Shown here one piece after another: positions 1-10,582 of a DNA stretch of 64,000 nucleotides. The first letter of the stretch is position 1. The number at the start of each line of letters is the position of its first letter. Source of the stretch: Escallonia rubra (lineage: Eukaryota; Streptophyta; Magnoliopsida; Escalloniales; Escalloniaceae). The position numbers were made by a program, and so were the translations under genes. The notes beneath the pieces were generated by a model that did not search any database, had not been told where the DNA came from, and saw nothing but the letters and a program-made list of their open reading frames with translations. The stretch is taken from NCBI GenBank assembly GCA_033065855.1, contig JAVXUO010001744.1, forward strand, positions 167,571-231,570, written 5' to 3'.

Positions 1-1
1 C

Positions 2-2242
2 CAACTGGCTTACCACTGTGATGAGGTGACAAGCCATTTTAAGGAGATTATATGGGTCTGTGTGTCGGAGCCTTTTGAGCAAGTGCGAGTGGCAAAGGCA
101 ATTGTCGAGAAACTGGAAGGCGATGCGCCTAATCTCGCTGAGCTTGAGAGCGTGCTGTGTCGTATAAGTACGTTTATCGCCGAAAAAAGGTTCCTGCTTG
201 TTCTGGATGATGTGTGGACCGAGGACCAGAGCAAGTGGGAACCATTCTTGAACGCTCTCAGGAGTGGTGCATCTGGGAGTAAGATTCTGGTGACTGCACG
301 GAACGAGAAGATTGCCAAGATGATGAGTAGCGCGTACACGATCCGGCTGGGGCAGTTATCTCGCCCGGATTGTTGGTCTCTTTTCAGTCAGATTGCGTTC
401 TACGGAAGAAGCGAGGAGGAGTGTGAGCAACTCGAAGATATTGGGAGGAAAATAGCAGACAAGTGCAAGGGCTTACCTCTTGCTGCAAAGACCATAGGAA
501 GTCTGATGCGGTTCAAAAACACGGCACAAGCTTGGCAGGATGTTTTGGATAGTGATATATGGGAATGGGAAGAAGCGGCAAGAGGTCTTTTACCTTCTTT
601 GCTGTTGAGCTACTACGATTTGCCCCCGGAACTGAAGAGGTGCTTCTTGTATTGTGCCAACTTTCCAAAGGATTACAAGATAGAGGCGGACATTTTGGTT
701 AAATTATGGATGGCGCACGGCTATCTCAACACAGTGGCAAGTGTTGAGATGGAAGTAACAGGTGGAAAGTACTTGGAGAACTTGGTCTTGCGGTCTTTCT
801 TCCAAGAAGTGGAGAAAGATAAGGATACTGACAACATTGTCAGATTTAAGATGCATGACATAGTTCATGATTTTGCCCAGTTTCTCACAAAGAATGAATG
901 TTCTATTATGGAGGCTGATAGAGGAACAGCGCGTAGAGCTGACACAACTTCTACACCTGTTCGTCATTTGACCTTAATACGGGGAGAAGATGTTCCATTT
1001 CCTGCTTCTGTTGGCAATAGCGAAAAATTACATTCATTTTGGGTCCAGTCCTTCTTTGATTGCCTCCCTATTGTTAGTGTATTTGACAGCGCCCCACCTG
1101 ATTTGTTTTGTCGCTTGAAATATGTTAAGACTTTGGATTTGAGTCGTAACAGGCTGCGCGAACTTCCAATGGAGGTGGGGGAGCTGATGAACTTGCGCTA
1201 CCTTAATTTGTCCCATAATCTGTTGTTGGAGTTGCCAGAAACAGTTTGTGATCTGTGTAATTTGCAAACTTTGAAGCTTGTTGCATGTGATCATCTTAAG
1301 AGACTTCCTCAAGGGATAGGGAAACTGATAAGTTTGAGACATCTCGAGATTGATCGCACCGAGAGTCTAAAAGTGTTGCCGACAGGAATTAAGAGGTTAA
1401 GCTCTCTTCGGACATTGAGCAAGTTTGTTATAGGTAGCGGTGTTGATGCAGGAGAAGCAGCATGTAATATAGGAGATCTGAAAGAGTTAAACCACCTCCG
1501 AGGGTGCCTCAGAATCGAAGGATTGGGAAATGTAGTAGACGCATGTGAAGCTGAGAAAGCAGAGTTGAAGAATAAGAAACATCTCTCTGATTTGCATCTG
1601 AGTTTCAACCCTCTAACGAAAGCTGATGGGACGACCAAAGTGGTTAAAGCTCTTCAGTTGCACCCAAATCTGCAATTCTTACAAATGAAGTCATATGGTG
1701 GCACAGAGTTCCCCGCTTGGATTATTTCGTTAACCAATCTGAAAAAGCTTAGACTCCTGGATTGTCAAGGCTGTACCGGTTTACCTCCTTTGGGGAAACT
1801 TCCATCCCTCGAGACCCTTTATATCGAGCATATGCAGGATTTAAAATGCGTGACTGGTGAATTTTTGGGCATCGACATTGGTAACAATGATGGTGGCATA
1901 ACAAGTACGAAAGGCAGGGCCGGGGTATCATCATCTGCGATTTCTGCATTCCCAAAGTTGAAGAAACTGACAGTGTCCAACATGAGAAATTGGGAGGAGT
2001 GGGACGTCACTGTTACAGGGGGGGCAGCAGGAGAGGCTGCCATCAGGATTATGCCATGTCTCCGGTACTTGAAGCTTTCACACTGCAATAAGCTAAAGAT
2101 GTTGCCGCAACCCCTCCTCCAGATGACACCACTGAACAAATTACGGATACACAGTTGTCCTCTTTTGCAGCAGAGGTACCAGAAGGAAAGAGGAGAGGAC
2201 TGGATGAAGATATCTCACATCCCAAAATCCCGTATCTCGTAG
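2..2242 (+). CDS. CC-NB-ARC-LRR disease resistance protein (RGA-like NLR), 5' end outside window
   Basis: Intracellular immune receptor of the RGA/CNL type, expected to switch between ADP- and ATP-bound states and trigger defence. The frame is open from base 2, so the CC domain and P-loop lie upstream of the window; the GTG at 26 is not a start. Counting residues from base 26: RNBS-A (WVCVS) about 10-14, Walker B/kinase-2 (LLVLDDVW) 57-64, RNBS-B (GSKILVTAR) 84-92, GLPL 149-152, RNBS-D (CFLYCANFPKDY) about 206-217, MHD motif (KMHDIVHD) 275-282, then irregular leucine-rich repeats from about 365 to 720 (for example LRELPMEVGELMNLRYLNLS). A conserved-looking tail ends at TAG 2240. No frameshift or internal stop is visible, so the visible part is intact. 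Family membership is clear from the motif series; the recognised pathogen cannot be inferred. Confidence 0.95.
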   Translation, partial: QLAYHCDEVTSHFKEIIWVCVSEPFEQVRVAKAIVEKLEGDAPNLAELESVLCRISTFIAEKRFLLVLDDVWTEDQSKWEPFLNALRSGASGSKILVTARNEKIAKMMSSAYTIRLGQLSRPDCWSLFSQIAFYGRSEEECEQLEDIGRKIADKCKGLPLAAKTIGSLMRFKNTAQAWQDVLDSDIWEWEEAARGLLPSLLLSYYDLPPELKRCFLYCANFPKDYKIEADILVKLWMAHGYLNTVASVEMEVTGGKYLENLVLRSFFQEVEKDKDTDNIVRFKMHDIVHDFAQFLTKNECSIMEADRGTARRADTTSTPVRHLTLIRGEDVPFPASVGNSEKLHSFWVQSFFDCLPIVSVFDSAPPDLFCRLKYVKTLDLSRNRLRELPMEVGELMNLRYLNLSHNLLLELPETVCDLCNLQTLKLVACDHLKRLPQGIGKLISLRHLEIDRTESLKVLPTGIKRLSSLRTLSKFVIGSGVDAGEAACNIGDLKELNHLRGCLRIEGLGNVVDACEAEKAELKNKKHLSDLHLSFNPLTKADGTTKVVKALQLHPNLQFLQMKSYGGTEFPAWIISLTNLKKLRLLDCQGCTGLPPLGKLPSLETLYIEHMQDLKCVTGEFLGIDIGNNDGGITSTKGRAGVSSSAISAFPKLKKLTVSNMRNWEEWDVTVTGGAAGEAAIRIMPCLRYLKLSHCNKLKMLPQPLLQMTPLNKLRIHSCPLLQQRYQKERGEDWMKISHIPKSRIS

Positions 2243-2858
2243 AGCAAGAAGTATTTCGTATCGTGTGATATCCCAGTCAGTGACTGTTCATGGCTTCTGC
2301 TATCCATTTCACGTATCGACCAACATTGGTGATCCATGTCCACTGATTTTCCGGCAAATGTCATGGATTTAGCTAGTTGGTCTATCCAATACTTCATTTA
2401 CACCCCTCCATTGGTCCTATGAGATCAAGCTGCAAGTGCAATAAGCTTCTCTGTTATTTCCTACTTTGTATACTTCTGATCATACCCTATCTAGTTTGAT
2501 TGATCAGGTATCTGCGTAGTCAAGACATTCTAGTTTGTGATCGTAAAGTTTGATCGATGAAATAATACCAAGCGCAAGATTCTTCTTGTTGTCAAGTCTT
2601 GCTGCTTTTCCTTCTTGTTTTTCTCCTTGTATCCCCTTCTCTGCCCTGCTGCATTCATCTTTTGTGAAACATCAATGGCAGCGCCTTTAACAACAATGTT
2701 TTAAAGCTTTTAGTAGAGCCCGACCTAAATGCGGAGGGAACAGATCGGAGAATACATATGCAGAATGAAATTGGTAAATCAGTCAAATTCTCCAAAGCGG
2801 TTGGCAACTCAGGATGTCATGTGGACAATTGGTAAATCAGTCAGATAGAAGAATACAT
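2243..2858. other. Downstream flank of the NLR gene
   Basis: No gene seen. It probably contains the NLR 3'UTR. The stretch 2750-2858 holds two short imperfect repeats of a motif reading TTGGTAAATCAGTCA next to ATACATATGCA, which lead into the following tandem duplication. Confidence 0.5.
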
Positions 2859-4271
2859 ATGCAAGTTCTTCAATTTCAGTTACATGTTTGAATTATTTGT
2901 AAGCCAGAGTTCTATCATCATTTTCAGTGGAAAAGAGCGTAAAAGTGGAGAAAACTTTCTTTAAAACTTAGATGACAATAATAGGCAACAGTCTGCAGCA
3001 TCATTGGGCACTCTTTTGGTGGTGCATGCATGGATTTCAACATTGAACGCTTTAACTACAATTTAACATGTCTAGAGGAATGTATCATTTCCCTTGAACC
3101 TTCAAAGTTGTAACTCTAGCAATTTGTTAAGATGGAAGCAAAAATTGCATGTAAGCAGACGTTATTTAGAACTGAGCAATATAGAACCAATAATTATTAC
3201 CTCGAGCAACATCAACTACTCTTTGATCGTTGACAGAAGAAGGTTCGTTTATAGGAAGAGGCACTGCTCAAGCTAACCGACGAACATCCGTGACATGGAG
3301 CCTTTTTTGGTGGTTGTTAGTAGGACTAACTATATGCTCTAATGCCCTATTTCCATTCTGCTGAACAAACCTCCTTTTTGCTGAATTTCCAACATGGCCT
3401 TCAACTCTTCCCTTTTTTGAGCATTCTGATTTCAACAAATATCCATTCTTTTTCCTGTAATAATATCTAACCACATAAAAGACACACAAAAACCCAAAGA
3501 AAGCAACTTTAATTGTGTCCCACACTTATGTAACTGTTATGCAGTCTTAATTCTAGAAATTGAGTTCAATTTCGCGAATCTTGACTAGTATGCAAGTTCT
3601 TCAATTTCAGATACATATTTGAATTATCTGTAAGTGAGAGTTCTATCATCATTTTCAGTGGAAAAGAGCATAATGAAAACTTTCTTTAGAACTTATATGA
3701 CAATAATAGGCAACAGTCTACAACGACATTGAGCACTTTTCTGGTGGTGCATGCATGGATTTCAACATTGAACACTTTAACTACAAATTAACATGTCTAG
3801 ATGGAGGTAGCATTTTCCTTGAACCTTCTAAATTGTAACTCTAGCAATTTGTTGAGGTGGAAGCAAAAATTGAACGTAAGCCGACGTTATTTAGAACTAA
3901 GCAATATAGAACCAATAAGTATTACCTCGAGCAACGTCAACTATTCTTTGATCGTTGACACAACAAGGCTTGTTTACGGGAAGAGGCGCTGCTCGAGCTA
4001 ACCGACGAACATCCATTACATGTAGCCTTTTTTGGGTGGTTGTTAACAGGACTAACTATATGCTCTAATGCCTTCTTTCCATTCTTCTGAACACACCTCC
4101 TTTTTGCTGAAATTCCAACATCGTCTTATAACTCTTCTCCTCTTTTGAGCAATTCTGATTTCTACAAATATCCACAGCAATATATAACCATATAAAAAAC
4201 ACACAAAAACCTAAAGAAAGCAACTTTAATTGTGTCCCACACTCATGTAACTGTTGTACAATCTTAACTTT
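2859..4271. repeat. Tandem direct duplication of a ~0.69-kb unit
   Basis: Unit A is about 2859-3552 and unit B about 3590-4271. Both begin ATGCAAGTTCTTCAATTTCA and end in the same CAACTTTAATTGTGTCCCAC block, with many shared stretches between (for example CTCTAGCAATTTGTT). Short open frames exist in both units on both strands, but each is interrupted differently. On the minus strand the two copies share a partly readable frame (around 3150-3300 and 3880-4030) broken by a TGA in A and a one-base shift in B. This suggests a decayed coding piece of unknown identity rather than a live gene. Confidence 0.8.
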
Positions 4272-5769
4272 CACATGAAACTCATCACAAGGTAATTATC
4301 TACAATCAGCCAAGTATTAAACATAAGGAGAAAAGGAAGATCTAATGACACCATTATTGTGAGCAATTGACTTGCATGTCTACTGATTAAAAAGAAAGAA
4401 GAAGTAAAAATGTATTGACTGCTTAAAATTTAAAGAGCCATTATCTTAAATATCCACAAGCAAATATTTAAGATTTTTTTTTTTTGCAAAAAATTACCCT
4501 CTCTGTAGTAAATCCAATGGACAAATCTCCAAGATCTTCTTTTTCTCCCCTGCTCCTCCTGTCCCGCGCAATCTTAGCCATCAAAAAGATCTTCACTGAA
4601 ATTTTATAAGACTCAAAAGTAACCAACCAAGATCTTTTTCTCCCCTCTTTCTCCTGTCCCTTGCAATCTTAGCCATCACCATTCTACCAAGCAAAAGATT
4701 TTCATTGAAATTACGATTGAGAATGAACTTTTATAAGATTCAAAGGTAACCAACCCAGATGCAGCTTTTCAAAGTCGATCGCAACTTCAGACCGCATCAA
4801 TTTTGTAGTTATAGGATAGTCCGGTTGGGAAGAAAAAGAAATTACGAAAAGAACCAAAACACGAAGTGAGGAAAGATAGTCTTCTGGAGCAAAACAGTTG
4901 GACAGTGCGAGAGGAGTTTCTTCGAGCAGCGAGCAACGAATAAAAGGAGGGAGATAAAAGAAGCAAAACAGAGACGTTTTCAAACGAAACAGAGGGAGGG
5001 AGACAGCGGGAGCAAAACAGAGTATTAGAAGTGGGAGGAATACAAAGAGACTGCAGAGTATTGAGACAATATAATCCTATTTGGACATTACAGCCTAATG
5101 TGAGGGATGATGGGTCATTTTGTGATGATGTGATTAAAAATTGTGACCGCGTGTGGTTAAAAAATATAGTTATGTATCGCACAAAGAAGCTAACGTTGCA
5201 TCATTTGCTTCGCTTATGTAATACTATCACTTATTAGTACTTGTTGCCACATTTATATTTACTTTTTCTTAACTTAATCAGAAACAAATGCTTATTAATA
5301 TCTACATCATGCATTTAGATAAGTTACTTATCTATCTATTTGATTCTTGAGATACCATATTTTAGCTTTTGGAGCATTGTTGGACACTTCCTACCTCCAA
5401 AACAGTAAACATTTCATGTCGCTTAATACAAAAAGGCAATGCTTATTTATAGCCGAGAAGTCAAAACATTTTCGGAAAGATATCATTCACTTCTACAATC
5501 CTTTTGAGATCTTTCAAGAAATTAATTTGCTGTAGCAATCTTGCAAAATCATTAGTTGTTCCTAGTTTAATTTTGTTTTCCAAAAACAAATCAACATACA
5601 GCGCAAAATTGGGTTTCATTGTATATAGGAATACAATTCATTAGACCGAGTTTGTGCACTAATTTCATAGAGCGGTGAGGCGAAACATCTTAAGAAAAGC
5701 GATGGTGTAACGCGCTTGTTATATCCAGTTTAAAAAAAACACATCGACACCAACAATTATAAGACGTAT
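4272..5769. other. Intergenic; contains a ~100-bp direct repeat
   Basis: No gene supported. A pyrimidine-rich stretch is repeated at about 4530-4626 and 4627-4750, both containing TCTTTTTCTCCCCT and CAATCTTAGCCATCA and both followed by AAGTAACCAACC or AGGTAACCAACC. The rest is AT-rich with only short random frames. Confidence 0.5.
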
Positions 5770-6640
5770 TTGGGGATTTGTGCTGACGTCGCAATTGTTG
5801 AAGGCTCTTGCTGGGACTTCGATAAACTTAAGCGCTTCAAAGGAAATAACTGGCATTGCCATAAAAAGTTTCACTGCCTTTCGCCTCAATTGAGCGTGGT
5901 TAACATTCTCACAACCTCAAACCTTGAGGCACATGAAAATGAGACCGAAGCGGAGACTAAGACTTAAACTCGAGCAAGATAATTATTGTTGCAGAGGCCG
6001 TGTATATGCAAATCGCTTTTGGACAGACTTTTTGTCTTGCACCATGAGAAACCAACTGCAAAAGGATGTGTGGGCACTTTGGATCACTTGGTAGAGGATG
6101 CCATCACCAAGAAAGTTCTATCAAGTTTTCTTTGTCATAATATGCTAGATAGTAGAGAAAAGCTTGAGCAATTCTTTGAGATCGAACAGATTTTAGATCA
6201 GTTCAAAGAACATAAAATGCATATGGACGAATCCGTGATTGTTTTGGACATTATTTATAAATTGCCTCCATCGTGGGAAGTCTTAAAAATAAGGAGGAGA
6301 AAATGCCTCTTGCAGAGTTAGAATAGTCTCAAAATTGAATGACGGGACCAAAGTTATGATAATGGAGGAAGAATGGTTCTATACAAGACCATAGTCTTCT
6401 CATGGTAAGAAGAAACACTCCTCGATTGATAGCCAGAACAAGAATCCTAACAAGAAGAAAAAGAAAAAGGAAAAATATGTTCACTATGACAAGAAGGGTA
6501 CTATACAAGGAGTGTCATCTTCTTAAAAAGAATTTGGAGGGCAATGCCAACGAAAACGAGTTTCTGGCCATGACATCTAGGTCTTCATTCTTGAATATGA
6601 CCGTACGTGGGGATCATGGGGACTTCTGGGGTATTTTTTT
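5770..6640 (+). pseudogene. Decayed Ty1/copia gag (UBN2-type) fragment
   Basis: Remnant of the gag polyprotein of a copia retrotransposon. Two separated frames match the usual order of this family: an N-terminal KLKRFKGNNW...LTTSN segment (about 5830-5967) and a central segment EQFFEIEQILDQFKEHKMHMDE-like (about 6160-6300) followed by KLPPSW. A lysine-rich run and KECHLLKK (about 6430-6540) stand where the CCHC zinc knuckle region should be, but the cysteines are mostly lost. Stops and shifts separate the pieces and no pol is present. The tail after it (TAACAAGGTAG at about 6648) is shared with two other copia scraps at 25.9 and 26.8 kb, so all three derive from one family. Confidence 0.75.
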
Positions 6641-6689
6641 AGGGTGTAACAAGGTAGCTTTGGCATTACATTTATACTAGCTAATGGAC

Positions 6690-8139
6690 CGTGTAATGCA
6701 CGAGATTGTATGCAATTTGATTTCACTGTCAGTTGAATACTTTAGCATAATGTAATAGGTTCTAGTTTCAAGAAAAAAAAAATTAGCCTACGTACAGCTT
6801 AAGACAAATACAATCGTTCGATGATAATTGATTAAGACATCAAAAATCTTTTGGTTCAAATTTTGGTGCTACCAATCTATCGTCTAAAACTACTATCACA
6901 AAAAAGGGATTATAACTTTGAACAACATGCATTTGTTCCAAGCGAAAAATATTTGCAGTTTCATAATCAAACCGACATGCCTAACGTTGTCTCTTTTAGT
7001 GACAAATGAGTGGAATTTTCAAGAATTTTCAAATAACGATGTATAATATAGCAAGCCTAACTGTGCTATAAGAAAGTTCTTAAATGTCAATAGAGTAATG
7101 CTTAGAGTATGAATGTATTCCTATGAGTCTTTTAAGTATACATGCATAGAGAAAGTAAGCTTATTTATTATTGTACAAAGTCATTCTAATAAAGCATTCG
7201 TCAATACTTAAACCTAAAATTATTGTTTAATCAAGCTCAATGTTTGTCCAATTTTGATTGTGAACAAAATCTGTCCACCTTCTACTACTCCAACACCCTA
7301 GTACTATCATTTCCCTATAATAACAATCGATATCGTGACCAATTGTTATCGCTAGCACTGAATCTGCAGTTGCCACCACAAACATTGTTTTAGTGTTACC
7401 GCTGCCACCAAAAACTCTATCGCCACATCGGGTTGATAGAAAGGATATTGAAATTACCACACAGACTCCAAAAGAATATTTTTATGCGATTCCAAAGGTC
7501 TTTGCCGACATCTCTACCACTACCATTTGTCTCAACATTTTACGTATACATTATTCGCACTTCAACCACCACCATTACCTACATAACCCTCACCATTGCC
7601 GCTAAAGTAATTATTGTTAACACTTGCACCATTGCTCCTACCTCTAATTTCACGGTCATCTCACCCACCGCCCGACATCTAACTTTACCATCTTGCTAGC
7701 ATTATTACTCTAGGTGTGTTATTTGAATGAACTTCACTTATCAATCCTTTTTAAGGAACCTTGTGTCATAACACATAATTATAACCATCGACCACTGAAG
7801 CTACCATCAACACAATGGTACTACCTATTGTATTTGTACTTGTAATTCAGGTAAAAGTTGTCTTAAAACTAATTACCCTTCCATTTTCCCACTTGTGAGA
7901 ACTAATTCTCCAAATGTTTCAATTTTTCCTAGTAATCCAAATAACAAGAGAATTGATTTAAACCTGAGTATAACCTGTCAGACTTAAAAGATTGATCCAT
8001 ACGACTGCTTAGTCAAGGTAAAGCTTATGAAAACATAAATTTCCCTCTAAAGTTATCATGAGCAATCTCAAAAGAGAAAATATTGTTGCTCAGCATTAAA
8101 TTTTCTTGGAATTCTAAGCCATCTTTTGTTGTTCACAAA
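6690..8139. other. Intergenic, AT-rich
   Basis: No gene supported. The frames near 7230-7700 read as low-complexity threonine/histidine or glycine runs and resemble no family I know. The stretch ends in the A-rich target site of the Mutator-like element. Confidence 0.4.
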
Positions 8140-8148
8140 AAATAAAAA

Positions 8149-9871
8149 GCCTAATCCCAAAACTGTACTCTCAACTTTACCCCAATGACAGCTTTATTAC
8201 CCAAGTTTGAAGGTGTGCCAAAGAAGTACCCAACTTTGAAAAGCGTACCAAATCAGTACCTCGACTGACGGACGACGGATGCAGTTAAAAAGTCCGAGGG
8301 GTAGGACCGTCAATAATAGAAAAATAGATCTAAAAAGCACGCTGATTTTTAAAAAAGTACCTAATTTTGAAAAAGCGTACCAAATCACTATCTCGATTTT
8401 TTGTCTTCCTTAATTTAGGTAAAAAAAAAACAGAAAAATACATTAAAAATTATTGAGAATTTTTCAACAATTTTTCTCTTCTTTAATTTAATCCTTAAAA
8501 AAAAACTCTTTCTCTAAAAAAAACTCTTCTCTAGTAGTTGGGTTGCAGTGGCGGTGGTAGTTGGGTTGAGGGACGGTGGTAAATTGGCAGTGATCAGGCG
8601 ATTGGTGGCTGTTCGCGGCCGTGGGTTTGCCAGCCACTAATCGGCTAGCATTTGTGGTGCGGGGTTGGTTGCGGGTATGGTGGCTTGCGGGACGATTGGT
8701 GGGTGGCTGTCAGCGAAAGTGGGTGGCCCAATTTCAAGATCGGCAACATATCTGGTGTGGGATTGGTTGCGGTGTATGGTACATTGCTTTGACTGGCGGT
8801 GCGTGGCTTTTGGCGGCGGTGTTCTGGCCGATAATGGTGGCTGGCGGTGGTGTTGACCGGTTATGGTGGGTTGCGGCGGGCAGTTGGTGGCTGTTGTTTG
8901 GTCGATATTGGTGGACAGCGATGGTGTTGACCAACCAACCGAATGAGACGGCGGTTGCGGTGAAATCGGGATCGGGGAAGTCGAGATCGGTGCGGATTCC
9001 AGTGCAGACGGTCTCCCATAGGTCGGTGGTGAGGTGAGTGGAGCGGATTAGGTCGAAGGCGAGCTTCTTGGACACGGCAAAGGCGGGGGAAGCGACAACC
9101 TCCTCGACGGAGTGGAGTGGAGCGGTGGTGTTGACCAACCAACCGAATGATCGGTCAGCGTTGGTGGTGAGCGGTTATGGTGGATTCCGGCGGGCGGTTG
9201 GTGGTTGTTAGAAAAGTCGGCGAGGAAGAGCCTGAGAGTTTGTTGTCGACATTGTTGCCGGTGTTGCCAGATGGTGTCGCCGGAGGGTGTTGCCGGCAGT
9301 GGTGGATGGTAATGTGTGACGTGAGAGCAGCCTAGCTGCCACGTTTATTCCTGCTTTAATGGTTGTCCAATGTGAACTGTTTTTTGTACCACATGCACTA
9401 TAGCCTGAAGAGAGAGAAAGAGAGAGAGTTTGGGACTAATGGGATGTAGAGAGATTAGTTTGGGAGATGAGCTTTTTTTTCTACATAGAAGAGTTTTTTT
9501 TAGAGAGAGAGTTTTTTTTAAGGATTAAATTAAGGAAAAGAAAAATTGTTGAAAAATTATCAATAATTTTTAATATATTTTTCTGTTTTTGTTTTGATTA
9601 AATTAAGGAAGACAAAAAAATCGAGGTACTGATTTGCCACCCTTTTTCAAAGTTAGGTACTTCTTTAAAAATTGACGTGTTTTTTAGATCTATTTTTCTA
9701 TTATTGACGGTCCTAGCTACCCCTCAGACTTTTTAACGGCATCCGTCGTCTGTCGGTCGAGGTACTGATTTGGTATGCTTTTTCAAAGTTGGGTTTCTTT
9801 GGCACACCTTCAAACTTAGGTAATAAAGCTGTACCGGGTGTAAACTTGTAAGTATAGTTTTGGGATTAGGC
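8149..9871. mobile_element. Non-autonomous Mutator-like element (Pack-MULE) with ~380-bp terminal inverted repeats
   Basis: Long terminal inverted repeats run from about 8149-8530 and 9487-9871. The outer ends read GCCTAATCCCAAAACT on the left and its complement on the right, and similarity continues through the CTTTATTACC, GGTGTGCC, AGATCTA and TTTTTCAACAATTTTTC blocks. A perfect 9-bp target duplication AAATAAAAA flanks it (8140-8148 and 9872-9880), which is the Mutator signature. The interior (8540-9340) is much more GC-rich than its surroundings, carries no transposase, and includes a captured host gene fragment (see the TPLATE entry) plus GGTGG-type simple repeats. It therefore fits a Pack-MULE mobilised in trans. 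Confidence 0.93.
8947..9120 (-). pseudogene. TPLATE: Captured fragment of a TPLATE gene inside the Pack-MULE
   Basis: The minus-strand frame (start context 9138) encodes about 55 residues containing VEEVVASPAFAVSKKLAFDL, then DLWETVCTGIR and DFPDPDFTATAVS. From memory this matches the N-terminal region of TPLATE, the plant-specific subunit of the TPLATE endocytic complex that helps clathrin-mediated endocytosis at the plasma membrane. TPLATE proteins are over 1000 residues, so this is only a short internal piece of the first exon region, without its start, and cannot be functional alone. Both sides are bounded by the same 30-bp sequence (8917-8946 and 9121-9150). The assignment rests on recalled family sequence and should be confirmed by a protein search. 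Confidence 0.7.
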
Positions 9872-9880
9872 AAATAAAAA

Positions 9881-10582
9881 TGAATAAAAGCTTATGCAAT
9901 ACAAACATAGACCTATGAATTATTAATGTCATAATCCCTTACCAAGGAATAATTCAAAGTGAACCAAGTATACATTTGTTACTTACTCTTCGGAGTTTCA
10001 AGGACCAAATGTTGCTTTTAACACCATAGCCCCTATCTTGTTTGATGCTATACTAAATGTCTAAATCCCTAGGTCTACCATTTCATTGTCTTTCCTGGCA
10101 AAATGAAAAACATTAACTTTAAATTAATCAATTAGCAACATTATTTTAGAACTTACAGAAAATATTTGTTTGTCTAAGAAGAAGTGTACCGGAAAATATA
10201 TGGTCTTAGAGATGCTAGTAAGGCGTAAGAAATATGAAAATACCAACATGTTTTCCATGTGACATGATGAAAGGTGGTTGGTCAAGAAAAAACATTCACA
10301 AAAAAATTTCAATTATAGATCCATGAATTGTTCGCTACACTTAAAAGAGACTTTATCCTGATCAGGTGGTCCTCTTATTTACAACTCTATATATTCCAAA
10401 TCAGTGCCCGGCCAAGTTATGAACTCTCTTTCCCATAGAGATAGTCATCAGTCATCACTTTCTGAGGAGCTGCTAGCAAACGCGTCACTGCAAGGAAAAT
10501 GGCTTTGACTTTCCATGTCCTCTCATTTTATCTCGTCATATAAGGTTTCTCATGGCCTGAAGTATAGCAAGCATTGCAAGTG
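9881..10582. other. Upstream flank of EXO70 pseudogene copy 1
   Basis: No gene. From about 10500 onward the sequence (CTTTCCATGTCCTCTCA) is related to the flank of the intact EXO70 at 27370-27450, so the proximal promoter or 5'UTR was duplicated with the gene. Confidence 0.5.
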
